Origin: Coniella vitis
Lineage: Eukaryota; Ascomycota; Sordariomycetes; Diaporthales; Schizoparmaceae
Length of the DNA stretch: 64,000 nucleotides
Direction of reading: 5' to 3'
NCBI GenBank assembly: GCA_011317545.1
Contig: WUJK01000001.1
Coordinates: forward strand, 558,001 to 622,000
How positions within the stretch are numbered: position 1 is the stretch's first letter; each line of letters begins with the position of its first letter. Shown piece after piece: positions 25,033 through 37,417 of the stretch. A program made the translations under genes and the position numbers. A model generated the notes under the pieces. That model saw only the letters and a program-made list of their open reading frames with translations, did not search any database and was not told the origin of the DNA.

Positions 25033-26997
25033 TTTCGCAGTCACAAGGCCGGGCAAGGAGACAGCAGAGAGCAAGACAGTCTGTCTATTCAAGAAATCCA
25101 AAATAAATAGGCTAGTTGATGTCAGGTGTGGGTGAAGAAGAGAGCGACGTCGCAGGAAGTTGGTTGCGTGTCTCTGAGAATTGTCCAAACAGCAGAGGGT
25201 CAACGGTGTGCAAGGCCGAATCGAGGAATCGACAAATCGAGATTAAATGCTGGCGCGAACGACACGACAAAACAGAGCCTCAGAGACTGGTTCGCTTTTC
25301 GAACGAGGCAGAACAAAAAACGACCAGAAGAGAGCAGAAGAGACCACCACCACAATCACAGACAGCACCAAGAAGCAGGACTATGCGACGTTGGACCAGA
25401 AACCAAACCACCAGACGGGGAGAAGATGACAAAAGCGGCGTCCTCGTGAAAGGAGGGACTGGGAGAAAAGAAAAGGGAGGGAAAAAAAAAAAGAGGAGTC
25501 AGGTCTCCACCGGGCCGGGGATGCGATCTCACCAGAGGTTGCTATGTTGCATACGGGTGGATGTGTAGTTCGGCCTGGGGCTTGCCGCCGGCCAAACAGG
25601 GCGTCTGCCTTTGCAAAGGCGGCGAAGCAGGCCCCCCGCAAGGCTGTCAAACTCCCCAGCCCAGGCACTGCCAGGATAGCCGACTGCCGGCCCGGGTTCG
25701 AGACACCACCGCGGCCGTCACAACTTGGGGGCACAAGCGGCAATGCACGGCAACTGTTTTACTGTTTGTTTGGCACTGAACGGCCCTGGAAGGCCCTGAA
25801 CGGCCCTGGAAGAGCCCTGGACTCGCGGTAATGCTGAGTTGCCCGAGTGGGTCCGGTAGCTGCAGGGGAAGGGAACCGCATACTTTGTAGACCCTGCGCG
25901 CGCCGATGCCGTTGTCGGCGGCTTCCACTCGCACAGTAGCATGTGAACCACTGAAAAAACAGTCAGCCCCTAGGGCACTGTCAGCCTACATGGTGCCGTA
26001 CAGGGCCCCCAGAAGCGCCCTTGGAATGACTCCCAGGCCCTGCAGGACGCCCCGCCCCAATGACGTCCACCCCACCTGCGCTGCAAGGCTGCTGCAGATC
26101 GGCCGATGCATCACCTGGCCTCGACCCGCAGGCCCCCCCTGGCACAACGAGGCCTAGCCTCGTGGGGCAAAAGGTCCCATGTCGAGATGGCTGCGCTGCA
26201 TGTCGCAAGAGGGCAATGCACAAGTCAACGCACAAAAAGGTGCACGTCTGGCTATTTGATGTGGAAGGGGTGCGAGTGCATATGCAAGTCCTATCCAGGC
26301 GGTGGCGATGGGTTGGAGAAACCACTCGAGCAGCAGCAGCAGCAGCAGCAAGTACACAGTACACAGTACATGGGAACAAAGCACAAAGCAAGCCGGCGAA
26401 TCAGATGCACGGTGACTATTTGTCATGTTACACAAGGCTGCTCACCAGACTTGTCCTTGCATTTGCTAGTTGTGACCGAGCCGCTGCTATGCACTATGTA
26501 TGGGCATCCAATCGACTTTTTTTTTTTTTCTTTTTTTTTTTTTTTTTGTCTCTTCTTGTTCCTGCATGGACGGACGGCTTCACTTCCGGATGGACTTCCC
26601 ACTTTTATTTCCGCACGAATTCTTTTCTGCTACGGGGCCGACGAGCACGCAATATGGCTCTGGACTCATGCAAGCAACCCCCCCTACATAGTATGTTGGA
26701 CTGCAGGCGCTCTCAAAGAGGACATGCAGCGACGCCCGTTGACTCTTGGGTACATAGTACAGTGGTATGTATACCTTGTCATCACCAAGTACGTACTTTA
26801 TTTGGAATATGTTGATACCGCAAGTACTTCTGGCAGTATTCTGCCGTGGACCGGTCTCGGATTGGCTCAGAGGGTTATATGGTATATTCAACGCCAGCAT
26901 CGACAAGAGATATCAATTCACTTTGTAGAACCTTCCACCGTGACAGTGTGGCATGAACTGGCCGAGATGCATTCCCAAGGTTCTTTGCTTTTTATCT

Positions 26998-27029
<32 letters not shown>

Positions 27030-27087
27030 CCCCCTCTCTTTTTCTCACTGGACCCCGTTCAAGTCCTTTCAATTCCCCCAACCGTAC
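25033..27087. other. intergenic, promoter of the TCR-type MFS gene, G+C-rich part
   Basis: No gene seen. The part 25500-26160 is G+C-rich with a degenerate repeat of GGCCCTGGAA/GGCCCTGAAC at about 25781-25820. Then come a CAG run at about 26331-26351, T-runs at about 26518-26547 and an AT microsatellite at about 27001-27029. TACATAGTA-type elements occur at 26685-26693 and 26750-26760. The 400-residue open frame on the plus strand (26106-27308) crosses these repeats and is the complement of the next gene's last exon. Confidence 0.5.
27001..27029. repeat. AT microsatellite
   Basis: About eleven AT units after a short AT-rich start, just beyond the 3' end of the sugar transporter locus. Confidence 0.85.
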
Positions 27088-28743
27088 TCAAAACTCCAGC
27101 ACCTTCTTCTTCTTCTCCCCCTCACCCAAATCGCTTCCGCTCGCGTGCTGCTGCTGCTGCTGCTGCTGCTGCCCGTGGCACTGGCGCTGGCTCTGACCCA
27201 CGGCCGTCTGCTGGCTGTGCAGCAGCACCTGGTCGGGGCCAATCTCGCGGTGGATTTGCTGCATGCGCGCCAAGTCGGCTTGTGCAGTACCCTCTGAGCC
27301 AAAGATGACGTCCTGGAATATTGGTTTGGAATGGTAAATGATTTGATGGGGCCGAGGAAAAGGATCGAAAAGTGAAAGAAGGAGAAAAGGGAGGAAAGAA
27401 AAAGAAAGAAAAAGCAAAACAGAAAACAGTCAGGTGCGTAAGGAAAAGGGGGACAAGAGAAGAGAAAATAATAAATATAATAGCTAAATAACAAGAAAGG
27501 CAAAGAAAAGGAAAAGAACAAGAAATTCACGCACCATCTCCTCAAGACTAAGACGTTTCGTCTCGGGTACAAAAAAGTAAATGAAAGCGGCGCCCAGGTA
27601 CGTCAAGAGACCGAAGAGGATATAAGTGCCATAGGGCATGGCAGCGAGCATGTCGGGTGTGACTTGGCCCACGATAAAGTTGTTCCTGTATGCGTACGAG
27701 GGTTGCAACAAACCAAAAACGTAAGCTTCTCAGTCTCCCTTTTTCTTTTTCTTTTCTCCCCCCCTCTCTCTCTCTTTCATACAGGCCAACGGAAGAGGAG
27801 GGAAGATTGTTTCTCATGGAACTTGCATCCAGTTACTCGACGCACCGAGCGGCACTCCATACGGTCGGGAACTGAGAGGCCAGATCTCGGCGACGATCTG
27901 TGGTGAAATGATGACAAGCAGTTGATCAGTCAGTTAGTTAGACGTTCCCTCGACCCTGCCACAGCACGACTTCAACACTTTCGCCAGAGAGCATTCGACC
28001 GAGGATGACAAGGGAAACAAGAACAAAGCCCCCCCCCCCCCAAAAAAAAAAAGAATCAACGTACAATCCATGCGCAAGGGCCCCACGAGTATCCGAAATG
28101 CACCACAAACAACCACACCATGGCGACGGCCGCCCACCCCGCAGCCGCCTGGGAAGCCCACTGCTTGTCATTCTTGGCGACAATGACGGCGATGATGATG
28201 TGGCACGTCTGGGGCGGTTGGTTTTAGTTGCGTTGTCATCCAGGTAGCCGGTTGGTGGCACAATAGAATCCAACCAACCCTCCCTCCCCCCTTTCATATC
28301 AAAAGAGGGAGGGGAAGGATCAGTAGGTCTTTTGGATAATTACTCACAGCCACTGTAGAGAAATGTGGTGAGACTTTGGACATGCTGATACTTGATATCA
28401 TCACGGAAGGGTTGTGAGAGACAAGAATACTCACTGCCAATAGCACCAACAGCCAGCATTGGCTTGCGCCCAATTCGATCAACCCAAAGAACAGCCGGAA
28501 TGACATTATTCAAAACTTACGCTGTTGAAACGAGCGCATGGCGAGCACGCCCGAGAACATTCCCTGGTTGTAGCCGTACAGCACACCACCAATACAGGCA
28601 AAAGCCGCAATCGCAGCTACACGGCCATTCTTGACGAGCGCCATGGGGCCCGACGCGCCCATGAGAGCCTGGCGCCGCACCAGCGCCGCATCGTACACGC
28701 CGGCCGCGTCACCGCCTCCGACAACCATCTTGAAGTGTTGCAT
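27088..28743 (-). pseudogene. MFS sugar transporter with its central helices deleted
   Basis: Exon 1 (28743-28521) gives the N-terminus and helix 1 (GVLYGYNQGMFSGVLAM). The next recognisable piece, only about 20 bases away, is the helix-8 exit VIPAVLWVDRIGRKPM (about 28504-28435). Helices 2-7, nearly 300 residues, are absent. The rest is intact: a microexon TGGCT (28352-28348), 28208-28065 (HIIIAVIVAKN... GYSWGPCAWI), 27897-27827 (AEIWPLSSRPYGVPLGAS), 27685-27535 (NNFIVGQVTPDM, PETKRLSLEEM) and 27312-27088 with a Gln tract. Reading straight through exon 1 hits TGA four codons on. Splicing 28520-28353 would restore frame and give 272 residues with helix 1 plus 9-12, unlikely to transport sugar. 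Intron 27826-27686 begins GC rather than GT. The retained splice sites suggest a recent loss or an assembly error. Confidence 0.8.
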
Positions 28744-31700
28744 GATACCTCGTTTGGGCCGCAAACGACGCTCTTTTCAAGTCTCAGTGGCGTGGAGGGC
28801 TAGTCGCGAGTAGAAGCAGATGATGGGGCTGGACAGAGAGGAATTCCAGAGCGTTGTGATTCTAGGCGCAGAGCAGGTAGAGCCACCATGGAAAGAGGCA
28901 CTTGGATATGGAATTATATCAAGAGAAATTGTAGATGGATAGAGTCTTGTGCAACTCGACGGTAGAAACATTTCCTGGATCCCAATTCTATGACCACCTC
29001 AGAAGAGTCGAGTCGAGTCGAGTCGTCTCGTCTGCAGCCATGCAAACGCCAGAAGCAAGCAAGGATGAGAGGTAAATATCAATGTCAGATGCAGTCCGTC
29101 CTGTAATCCGTTGTATTCTGCCGGGGCGTGTCCCTTGGTCGGAGATGTTCAGGATCGGTTGATGTGGCACCAGGCACCTGGGAAAGTGTTGGAAGCATCG
29201 TAAAAACGCTGAGTTTGCTCATGGAATCCAAGAGATTGCTGTGATTGATGATGGAGCAAGGCTCCTCCTTCCTACCTGGGGTAATTTTACCTTGTCAGAC
29301 TTCGCCGTATTTCTGGCAGGTATCGAGAATGCAGGATACCTATCGAGGTACTTTACCCATGAGATTCGATTCCCCTCTCGGCCAAGAGAACAAAAGCATC
29401 AGAATCGAATATGGAGGGGGGGTGATTTATGGTGCCTCCACCGCCTGGCCTGGCTTGGCTCTTCTGGCGTTTCTGCCGCTGTTCTACAATGTGTGAGTGG
29501 TCGAGGTCGAGTGTGTGTGACAATAGTCTTGACCCTATAGCCCTGAAAAGGGGCCTTCCTTCTTTGCATAGTATGAAGCAAAAAGAAAACGGGGCTTTGG
29601 CCAGTGTCAAGTATTGGGCTGTTTAACCCCTCTGATATACAGAATAATATATACACACACTCTCTCTTTTAACCCTCTCTTCTTTGTTCCACCCTTTTCA
29701 ACGGATGACGAAGCCCGTTTGCGTTCCTTTTTCCCTAGTTGATGTCCTATTCGAACCGCGGGTCTACTACCGTGCAACATTGCCACCCATCGACGTCCCT
29801 TTTCACCCTTTTAAGTGTGAGAGAGAGAGAGGGGCAGAGAAAAAGAAGAAAGAAGGAAGAACGAATGGATGACATGAAGAGGAAAAAAAAAAGGAAAGAA
29901 GATAAGAAAAAAAAAAAGATATCAACAAGTATCAAACCAAGAAGAAAAAAAGATCCACCACTCCCACACAAACAAGACACAGGCCCACAGCCGATCTACC
30001 TACCCCCTCTGCGTGGTCTAGCTCAACCGTTTTTTAAACGCCGCGCACGGGATGGCATAGCATAGCATAGCATGGCATGGCGTGCAAGCAGTGTAACCGA
30101 CAAACATCTATGTGTTGTTGCTATAGTTCGTCTCGACTTGATTAAATGGCTGGTACTATTGATTGCGTGGTCTTGCAAACCTGCACCTGCATCTGCACCT
30201 GCACAACTCAAGTCATTTCACGTCACGCAGCAAGCGTACATAGTGCACAGTATACACATATGATAGCAGCACAGCAGCACAGCAGCACCAGAGTATGTAT
30301 GTATGGCCAAGTCGACGTGGACAGTAATGGGATCACGAAGTTGTACATTGGTTCTATAACCTGTCTCCGGGAGTCGTGGACAAACAGCGAGCGGGTCCAA
30401 CGTGGCCGGTCAAATAATATGTAGTATCTGCATTTCAGCTCAACTTCAATGCCGTGTTGACTCTGCATATGAATCAATTCACATGCTCGTGCATTCAGCA
30501 TCTTGTTTCGGTGCTCACCGGTACACACCAAAAGGAGAAGGAAAAGAATAAACAGTCAAAACACATCAAAACAAGATATGGTGGCTGCCTGATACTGGCG
30601 ACCAAAACCACGGGAAAGGTCGGAGAGCACAAATACTATGTAATATGCCTGTTGCTGGTACAGGCCCCCAACAACTTGGTGGTTGTTTGCACAGTGATAG
30701 CAATGCCCAGGTGGCTGATCAGCCTCAAAACCAGGCTTTGAACAAAAGCCCACCTGTGCTTGCAATACCACATCTCGGCGTTTCTTTTCTTGGGGGCGCC
30801 GCAGTGTTTGGGGCTCGAAATGTAAATACGTTCACGGCAGTTTTCTGCCTTTACAGTCTCCGATTAACTCGCTTAGGAATCCTTACTTAAAAGCTGAATC
30901 TGGTCCACAGATTCTGGCTTTGATGCATCACAGCATGGATGTGTAGCCACATGAATCATCCGTTTTCAAACATTTCTGCACGTGTATTTGGAGCTGGAAT
31001 GTACGCAACATTGATGACTTACCAAGAAAAAAAAAGGGGGGGGGGGAGGGGAGGGCCCAACTGAGATAAAAACATGAGCAGTTAGAATCTTTAAAAGAAT
31101 CACTTTGGAACTTGGCTAATCCTTTTTTTTTGGTTCCTGTCGAGAGTGTCCATTTATTGCTGACTGACTGGTCACTGCACTGGCCACTGCACTGGCTGGT
31201 GGGCTGGATGACAAATTAGGTCAGATTGCCAAGAAAGTAATGGTAGGAAACAGGTCGTATTGAGAGACTGCAATTTCATCTTGCTGACCTGGGGGTGGGT
31301 GCGGTGCTGTTGTATTTTTGTGGACAACAATGGGAAGCAGATGCCAATTTAATATAGAAAGCATGGCTTGGAAACGGCACGTCTGCCCTGAATCGTGCGG
31401 CTGACGAGCGCCACGGACAGCACACACACGCAGACCAACATCGGGGGCGTCAGCTCAACGTGCGTGCTGCAGGAGTTCGGCACTCTTATGCACTAATTTG
31501 TCCCATACCTAATCCCTTTGCGGCAGGTTCTCAATAACTGCACAGGATGGTATTGATGACAAAAGAAAGACTGCAGACAAGTCACCTCGCCGTACGTTTC
31601 TTCACGCGGCAAATTGTGACCATGTGACCTCGGAGCAGAGTTTGCAGCGAACCAGACAGTCGTCGTTTTCGGTCAAAAGAATCATGTAGTCCACAAGGGC

Positions 31701-34700
31701 GGTCTGACACATAATGTACGTGCTGAGTTCAGATGGTGCTCGTAGGTATAGAGCGGGAATATGAAGAAGCCTAAGTCTTGACGCCTTTAGCGCAATTCTG
31801 CAGGGCAATGCCTGGTTGTTTTATCTGTCAGGGTAAGTAATGTCACAATCTCCTTACCGGCTAGTCGGTTCGTTTCCCCAGATTTGTGAACAATGGGCTG
31901 CTAAGGTCTTTGGGTTGGTAGCCAGACCGGGGAGGCAGGGCATCTAGAGGCCAAGAAGCCATTTGGTCGGTCAGTTTGACGGTTTGGATACTCTGCGTGG
32001 CCACAGTACGTTGCGGCACGGCACGCAGGGCCTCGTGCTGGCGGTTTGGCGAGGTCAGGTGGAGCCCTGATGTTCGCAGGAAAGGAAAAGTAATTCTGTT
32101 CTGTTCTATGCGCGGATGATGGTGAATGCTGGCAGAAATAGAGGACGGGAGCTGTGCTGGATGAACGCACAGCGAGAGCGAAAATTCCACGCAGCAGCCA
32201 GGCTTGTTCTATCGTGTGCAAAGCATGAACAGTGTAGTAGTGACACGAAAATCGAGAGCCGAACCGGCAGATCTTGCATGCAAGGTAAATGAAGAAGTAG
32301 GAAGCGCCCGCAGAATAGTGCCAGCCTTAGTAGCAGCGACTCGACGCCCACCGTAGACAATCTCGACTATATGCGGTTAATGCAATCCACGTCCAGATGG
32401 TGTGTTTCAGTGCTCACCTGCAACTGTCTCTTGCTTCCTACCATTCCCACATGCTCAATCTCTGGACTCTTGTTCACCGCAGACCAGCTTTCTTAGGCAT
32501 TATCACCCGGATCAGCTCAGGAAGGACCCGCACTACTCCACGCTTCGAGAAGCGAGGCTGGATTGAAGCAGCCGTTGTGCAAAAAAGGGAATGAAATACA
32601 AAAGGATTTCTTTTTCTTGCAAAAAGAAATAAATAAAAAAGGACACATAAAAGTGGGTATCCCTTGGGTCCTTTGGGCTCTGCCGCAACAAGCTTCCCGG
32701 AATAGCAGCGGGAAGGGCCTAATCGAAGGTCGTCTGGGCGACTGGCGATGCCGCCAATGGCCATCGCGACTTAAGTTCCGCGACAGGCCTCAGGTAAGCC
32801 GCCCTCATGATTAGGTTAGATGCGGGCTCGCAGGATGTGACCGATCGTCATACCCTGGCACAGGCCAGGGCCTCGACACGTCCCAAACCAGATAAACGTT
32901 AGCCCACAGCCCGGACTTGCTTGAGGATCAGAATCCTAGAGCAACAAACAAACAAACAGAAACCGGCCAAGTTGTCATCATAGAGCGTCGTTGGCGTTGT
33001 TGCTAAAGAAAGACATGTGTGTCGCGGCTCGGCCGAATCTGAGGGACGTTTCCAAGCTCGGTCTTTGCTCTTGGCTGCGGGCTGAGCAAGCTTTGTCAGA
33101 GTTCTTGTCGCTGTCATGATTTGAATCGAGGTCCATAGCACAAGGAAAGACTTCTGCCGAGTGCGTATGGCACAAGACACGCGTGAGAGATGCAGTCTGC
33201 GCCAAGGCAGGGTGGCAGCAGGAGCAACAAGAATTCTGCAGGAGGCATGATGCCGTCGTCGAGAATGTTCGCGGAGCCAAGCAGCAGCACAACCACGCAT
33301 CAAACTTGGTCGACAGGTACGGTGATACACGACAGGTGTGGTCCACGCTCTGGAGGCATCTACCAAGATCTGGTGCGACGACGGGAAGGCTGACGAGCAT
33401 GAGTCCAGGAACGGCCATGATGCCCACAGTTGCAAGAGTAGCATGAATGCCCCGATGACAGCAGACAGTAGGCAGAAGTCGCCCGGTTGTGGAGAGAAGG
33501 AAGGAGATGTCAGCAGCTACTGCAAGCCTGCATCCTACCGGCTTGGCCAGATGAGGTTAGGGCGCGCGCGCGATGGATGGCCGACGGGGCACGGTTGACG
33601 TGCATAGGGTTAGGGTACTGTGGCACACAGGGCTAGGGCTTAGCAAAAGTACAGCGACGACACAGCTCCGATATAGAACTGGCCAGGAAACATGGCCACG
33701 ATCAAAGGAGGGGAACCAGAGTTCTGGGTACCGTGTGGCCGCTGGATCGGCGACCCTCGCCATAGACCCGTCCCGGGCAAGTTGCACACTGTCCGCGGTC
33801 CCAAAGGTCTTGATAACAGTTTCCATGCTGCGAGCTGCTGCTGTTGATCAGGGCAGTTTATACTGAACTGGGGGTGTCTGGCCAGCAATGCAGCCGCAGG
33901 ATTGCAGCGTTTGCTAGAAGCAGCAAGGCTAGCCGGCAAGCGAAATGCCAATGACGCGGGACAAAGGTGATTTGGTAAGGAGCCACAGTAGTGGGGTGGA
34001 AGAAAGAGGGCAAAGACGAGAGGGCAAAATGGTTCATGCGTCCGAAAAGGGAAAGAAGAAAGAGTAGAACAAACAACCTTGGAAGTAAACCGAGAGAAGC
34101 CAAACGGAGGAGAGGAAGGAGACTAGTCAGCTGGCCTTACATAACCGACTCCTTCTCCAGGCACGGGGTTTTGGAGAACTGGGTACCTTGACACGCTATG
34201 CTCAACAGAGACTAGCCCGCCCCAGCCCCCGCCAGCACAGCGGGTCAATTTTAGACGCGCGCCTGCTGCATGGGGCTGCAAGGGCCCAGGGGGTGCAGAT
34301 TAGAAATGCAGGCATGTTGTTCGCCAGACAGACTGCTCATCAGAACATTCCAATATTCATGCTGTTGGGTTCCCAGATTCCGTATTAGGCCGTTGCAAAA
34401 GGTACCTGAAACGTGAGAGCAGAGGATGAGGTAAGCTACCGGTTTAATATTGGACATCGGTTGAGCCATCCAAAGTCGGCATTTCACCCAGAATTCCGTG
34501 TCAAGTTTGCCGGGCACATAGTACAAGCAGCCTCCGGCTCATTCGGCCTACAGACAAAGTATCCAGCACCCACATAGCCATCTCGCGCATTGGCACTTTG
34601 ATGCCAACCTTGGCACCTATTCGGCGGTTAACGTAATGGGTCGTTGGTAACAGTGCAACAATAAACGGCAACCACGCCGTGTAATTTGGTCTGCAGAGAT

Positions 34701-37417
34701 GTACATTTGCTGAACGCACGCCCCTACTGAAACCCCTAACCCCCAAACTCCGTGCTGCCGAGAGCTCAACGGCTCTGGTTGGAGGGTGCCGCTTCCCACC
34801 CTGTGCCTTGTGTGACCAGAGCTTCAGCGCGTCCCACTTTTCGCGCTTCCTCCCATCTTCGTCCTCTAGGCTCTTGCTCCATTTACCCCAGAAGCCAAAG
34901 TGACTGTGACCGTTCACGCGCGCGACGCAGCAATCCACCCTCATTTCCCTCTGCCTGATCCTTGGACTCGGCCCATCTTTGCCCATCACAGACCAACGCG
35001 CTTTGCCGCGGCTCCTTTGCGATACGCTCCAATGGCTCCACCACCGACCGACCGACCAACCAAACGCCCCAGCTCTCTCTCATTGCCCCTCCTTCAGAAG
35101 ACGCGCACTGTTGACCCAGAAGCAGGCAGCCAGGAATGCAGCAATCTATGCATTCAATCTAGATTGCGGCGCCAGTGATGCTCTGTCAGCAATCCCTCGC
35201 GTTGCTTGCGCCACAGCACGGGGGAATACGATGTTATGCTTGATTCTGCACGGCTCCAACCCGCTCTAGATTGCTCGACTCGACGCTCTTTCCGTCCAGG
35301 GCACTCGAACCTGGCAAACCCAAACCTTGCCTGTCGACCGAGCTGCAGGCCATGGTTGAAACATTGTTTCTCTGCAAACGTCCCGTTTGGTAGACCCCGC
35401 ATGTGCGTGCAGGAGCTGCTGCTCTGAGCCATGCTGCGCGCTGCCTTGCGCTACATAGCAGACCCCGTTACTATGTACATGATGCACGCACCGGGCAGTG
35501 GTGGTTAGCTGCGGCAGCAATGTGACCAGATTGTCCAACTGCACTTTGCAGCAGCAGCAGCAGCAGCAGCCGCACCTGCAATCTACTACATAGTAGACGC
35601 CGGGGCGGCTGTTACACTAAACGCCCCGCCTTGTGCTTCATTTGGTCAGGCGCTGGCTCTTGACAAGGGGCTGCCGCTTCTCTGGGGAATGGAATACATG
35701 TGTAAGTAAAGTTGGTCACGGCAGTATCAGCGGCTCTCACTCTCTAGTTGTGATGCTCTCCTCAGATTGACTTATTTGTTCTTGATTCTTAGATCAGGCT
35801 TCGTCGCTATTTTTGAACCAATCCAATCCCTCTCCAATGAACCTGGCTCCTTGCAACGTCATTACGAAGTACCTAGGTACAGAAGTACAATCTACATAGT
35901 ACATCATCTTCAGTACCCCGTACCTGAACTAGCCTATATTGGGAATAGCCTTGGCCAGGGGTCTCGTCACACGCATCAACGATCAATTCTATCATAGTAG
36001 GAGTTCCGCATCTCGAAGCCAAAGAGGATTGCATCCAGATACTTTCGTGTTGTGTGTCTTGGCCGAATGCTGACAGGCATTTAGCTACGTACCTGGTAGA
36101 GGAGACCCAAGCAGCAGACCCACGACACCGGCCACGGCAAAAGCTTGTTTGGGACGAGCCAAAAGTGGAAGCGTGGTGGCTATTCCCGTGTCGGCTGTTC
36201 ACTGCTCACTCATCAAATAGCAAAACAATCCTCCCGCCAGCTGCTGCCCACAAGTCACACTGGGCTGGTGGTCTGCTGGTCTGCTGCTGCCGCCCAGGCA
36301 ATGCTCTTTGGGGACTACTCTGTTGGTCTGTTTTGCCCTGTTCATGCTTCCAGGGCTGGCAGCCTCTGAAGCCGCTCGACCACGACCACGACGCACGCAA
36401 TTTCGTACCTTGCAGCAAAATGCACTCGAGTCCGCGCGGCTGCAACGTCTGTCGTTCACGCGCTGCCGCGAAACATGCAAGTCGACCCGTTGTAGCCGCC
36501 CGACATCAGACAGACGCCGCCGGTTGCGACCTGCCAGCCAATGTCGATGGCCAGTATGCGCTGTACGCTCCACAGCTGCGAGCACAAGACACGCCGTCAC
36601 CGTTTCATGACCTCAGCCGCCTCCAACAGTACCCTAGTTTCAAGAAGCCGGTTCAGTTTGTCACTTTTGTCTACTGCCCTTCATCCTCCCGTATGCACCA
36701 GCGTTCTGGGGGGCCTGTTATACTGGGCCACCTGTGCAACCCCTGATCCTGGTTCCTATCCTTGATCCCTGCTTGATGCTACTCTTGGATCGTGGATGGT
36801 ACCTTTGTACCAGCACTTGTCTGGCTCAGCGTCAGTCTGCTTCTGCTCGTCCTCACCGTCCAATGGCCGTGCCATTTCTGGCCTGTCATCTTGTCAAGCC
36901 CGTTCCTGTGCATGTATTTTTATAAAGATGGCCAGCCGTCCTGATTCATCAACCTCCTTCTCTTGGCCCTTTTCCTTCTACTATTCAGTCTCAGCTCTCT
37001 GCATTGCAACAGCCTCAGTCTAGTGCCGCTTCCTTTTTCCTTTTTTTCCTTTTTTTTTTCCTTTTTTTTTTTTTTCCTTTTTCCTTTTTTCCCCCGTGAT
37101 TTCCTTATTTCCTAGCAGTCTGGTCTCTATCTGTCTCTAGCGATCTCTCTTCTTTCCTACGACTACTACCACTTGGTCTCGTTCCAGTCTAGTCTCTTTT
37201 CTCGGTTTTCGTGTGTCCACAACAGCAAAAGAAACAAAAAGCCAATCTCGTGTGGGATATATTGCGTGGCCGGGACTTTCCTTCGTTTATCGATATATAT
37301 CTCCGACACCTCGTCGTGTCGTTATAATTTCTGCCGAGTCCCGACTGCGCTTCTTGACGAAAGCATTCTTGGAGCTCGACATCGAATATATATTCACCAA
37401 ACCAAGCAGAGCCAGCA
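28744..37417. other. gene desert of 8.7 kb
   Basis: No gene could be supported. Open frames such as 32899-33444, 34501-34989 (both -) and 36054-36746 (+) have no recognisable domain or family motif. Short features are a CAGCAC run near 30270-30292, two near-telomeric TTAGGG copies in the 33550-33620 interval, a CAG run near 35547-35571 and TACATAGTA-type elements at 30634-30642, 35469-35477, 35582-35597 and 35893-35902. The final 400 bases are an extreme T/C-rich leader before the Myb gene. Confidence 0.5.
37026..37200 (+). promoter_or_regulatory. T/C-rich promoter or leader tract of the Myb gene
   Basis: About 85 bases of almost pure T with CC interruptions (37026-37110) followed by CT-rich sequence, ending some 220 bases before the ATG. 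Pyrimidine tracts just upstream of transcription starts are common in strongly expressed genes of filamentous fungi. Confidence 0.45.

Noticed and set aside
26106..27308. 400-residue open frame on the plus strand
   Set aside because: It passes through T-runs, an AT microsatellite and CAG repeats, and ends antisense to a real exon.
33550..33625. Interstitial telomeric repeat (TTAGGG)
   Set aside because: Only single or double copies with other bases between; too short to call.
35270..35330. T-arm-like GGTTCGAGTGCC on the minus strand
   Set aside because: The loop is nine bases and there are no other tRNA arms.
36054..36746. 230-residue open frame on the plus strand
   Set aside because: No recognisable family; Cys/Trp/Arg-rich as in translated non-coding DNA.
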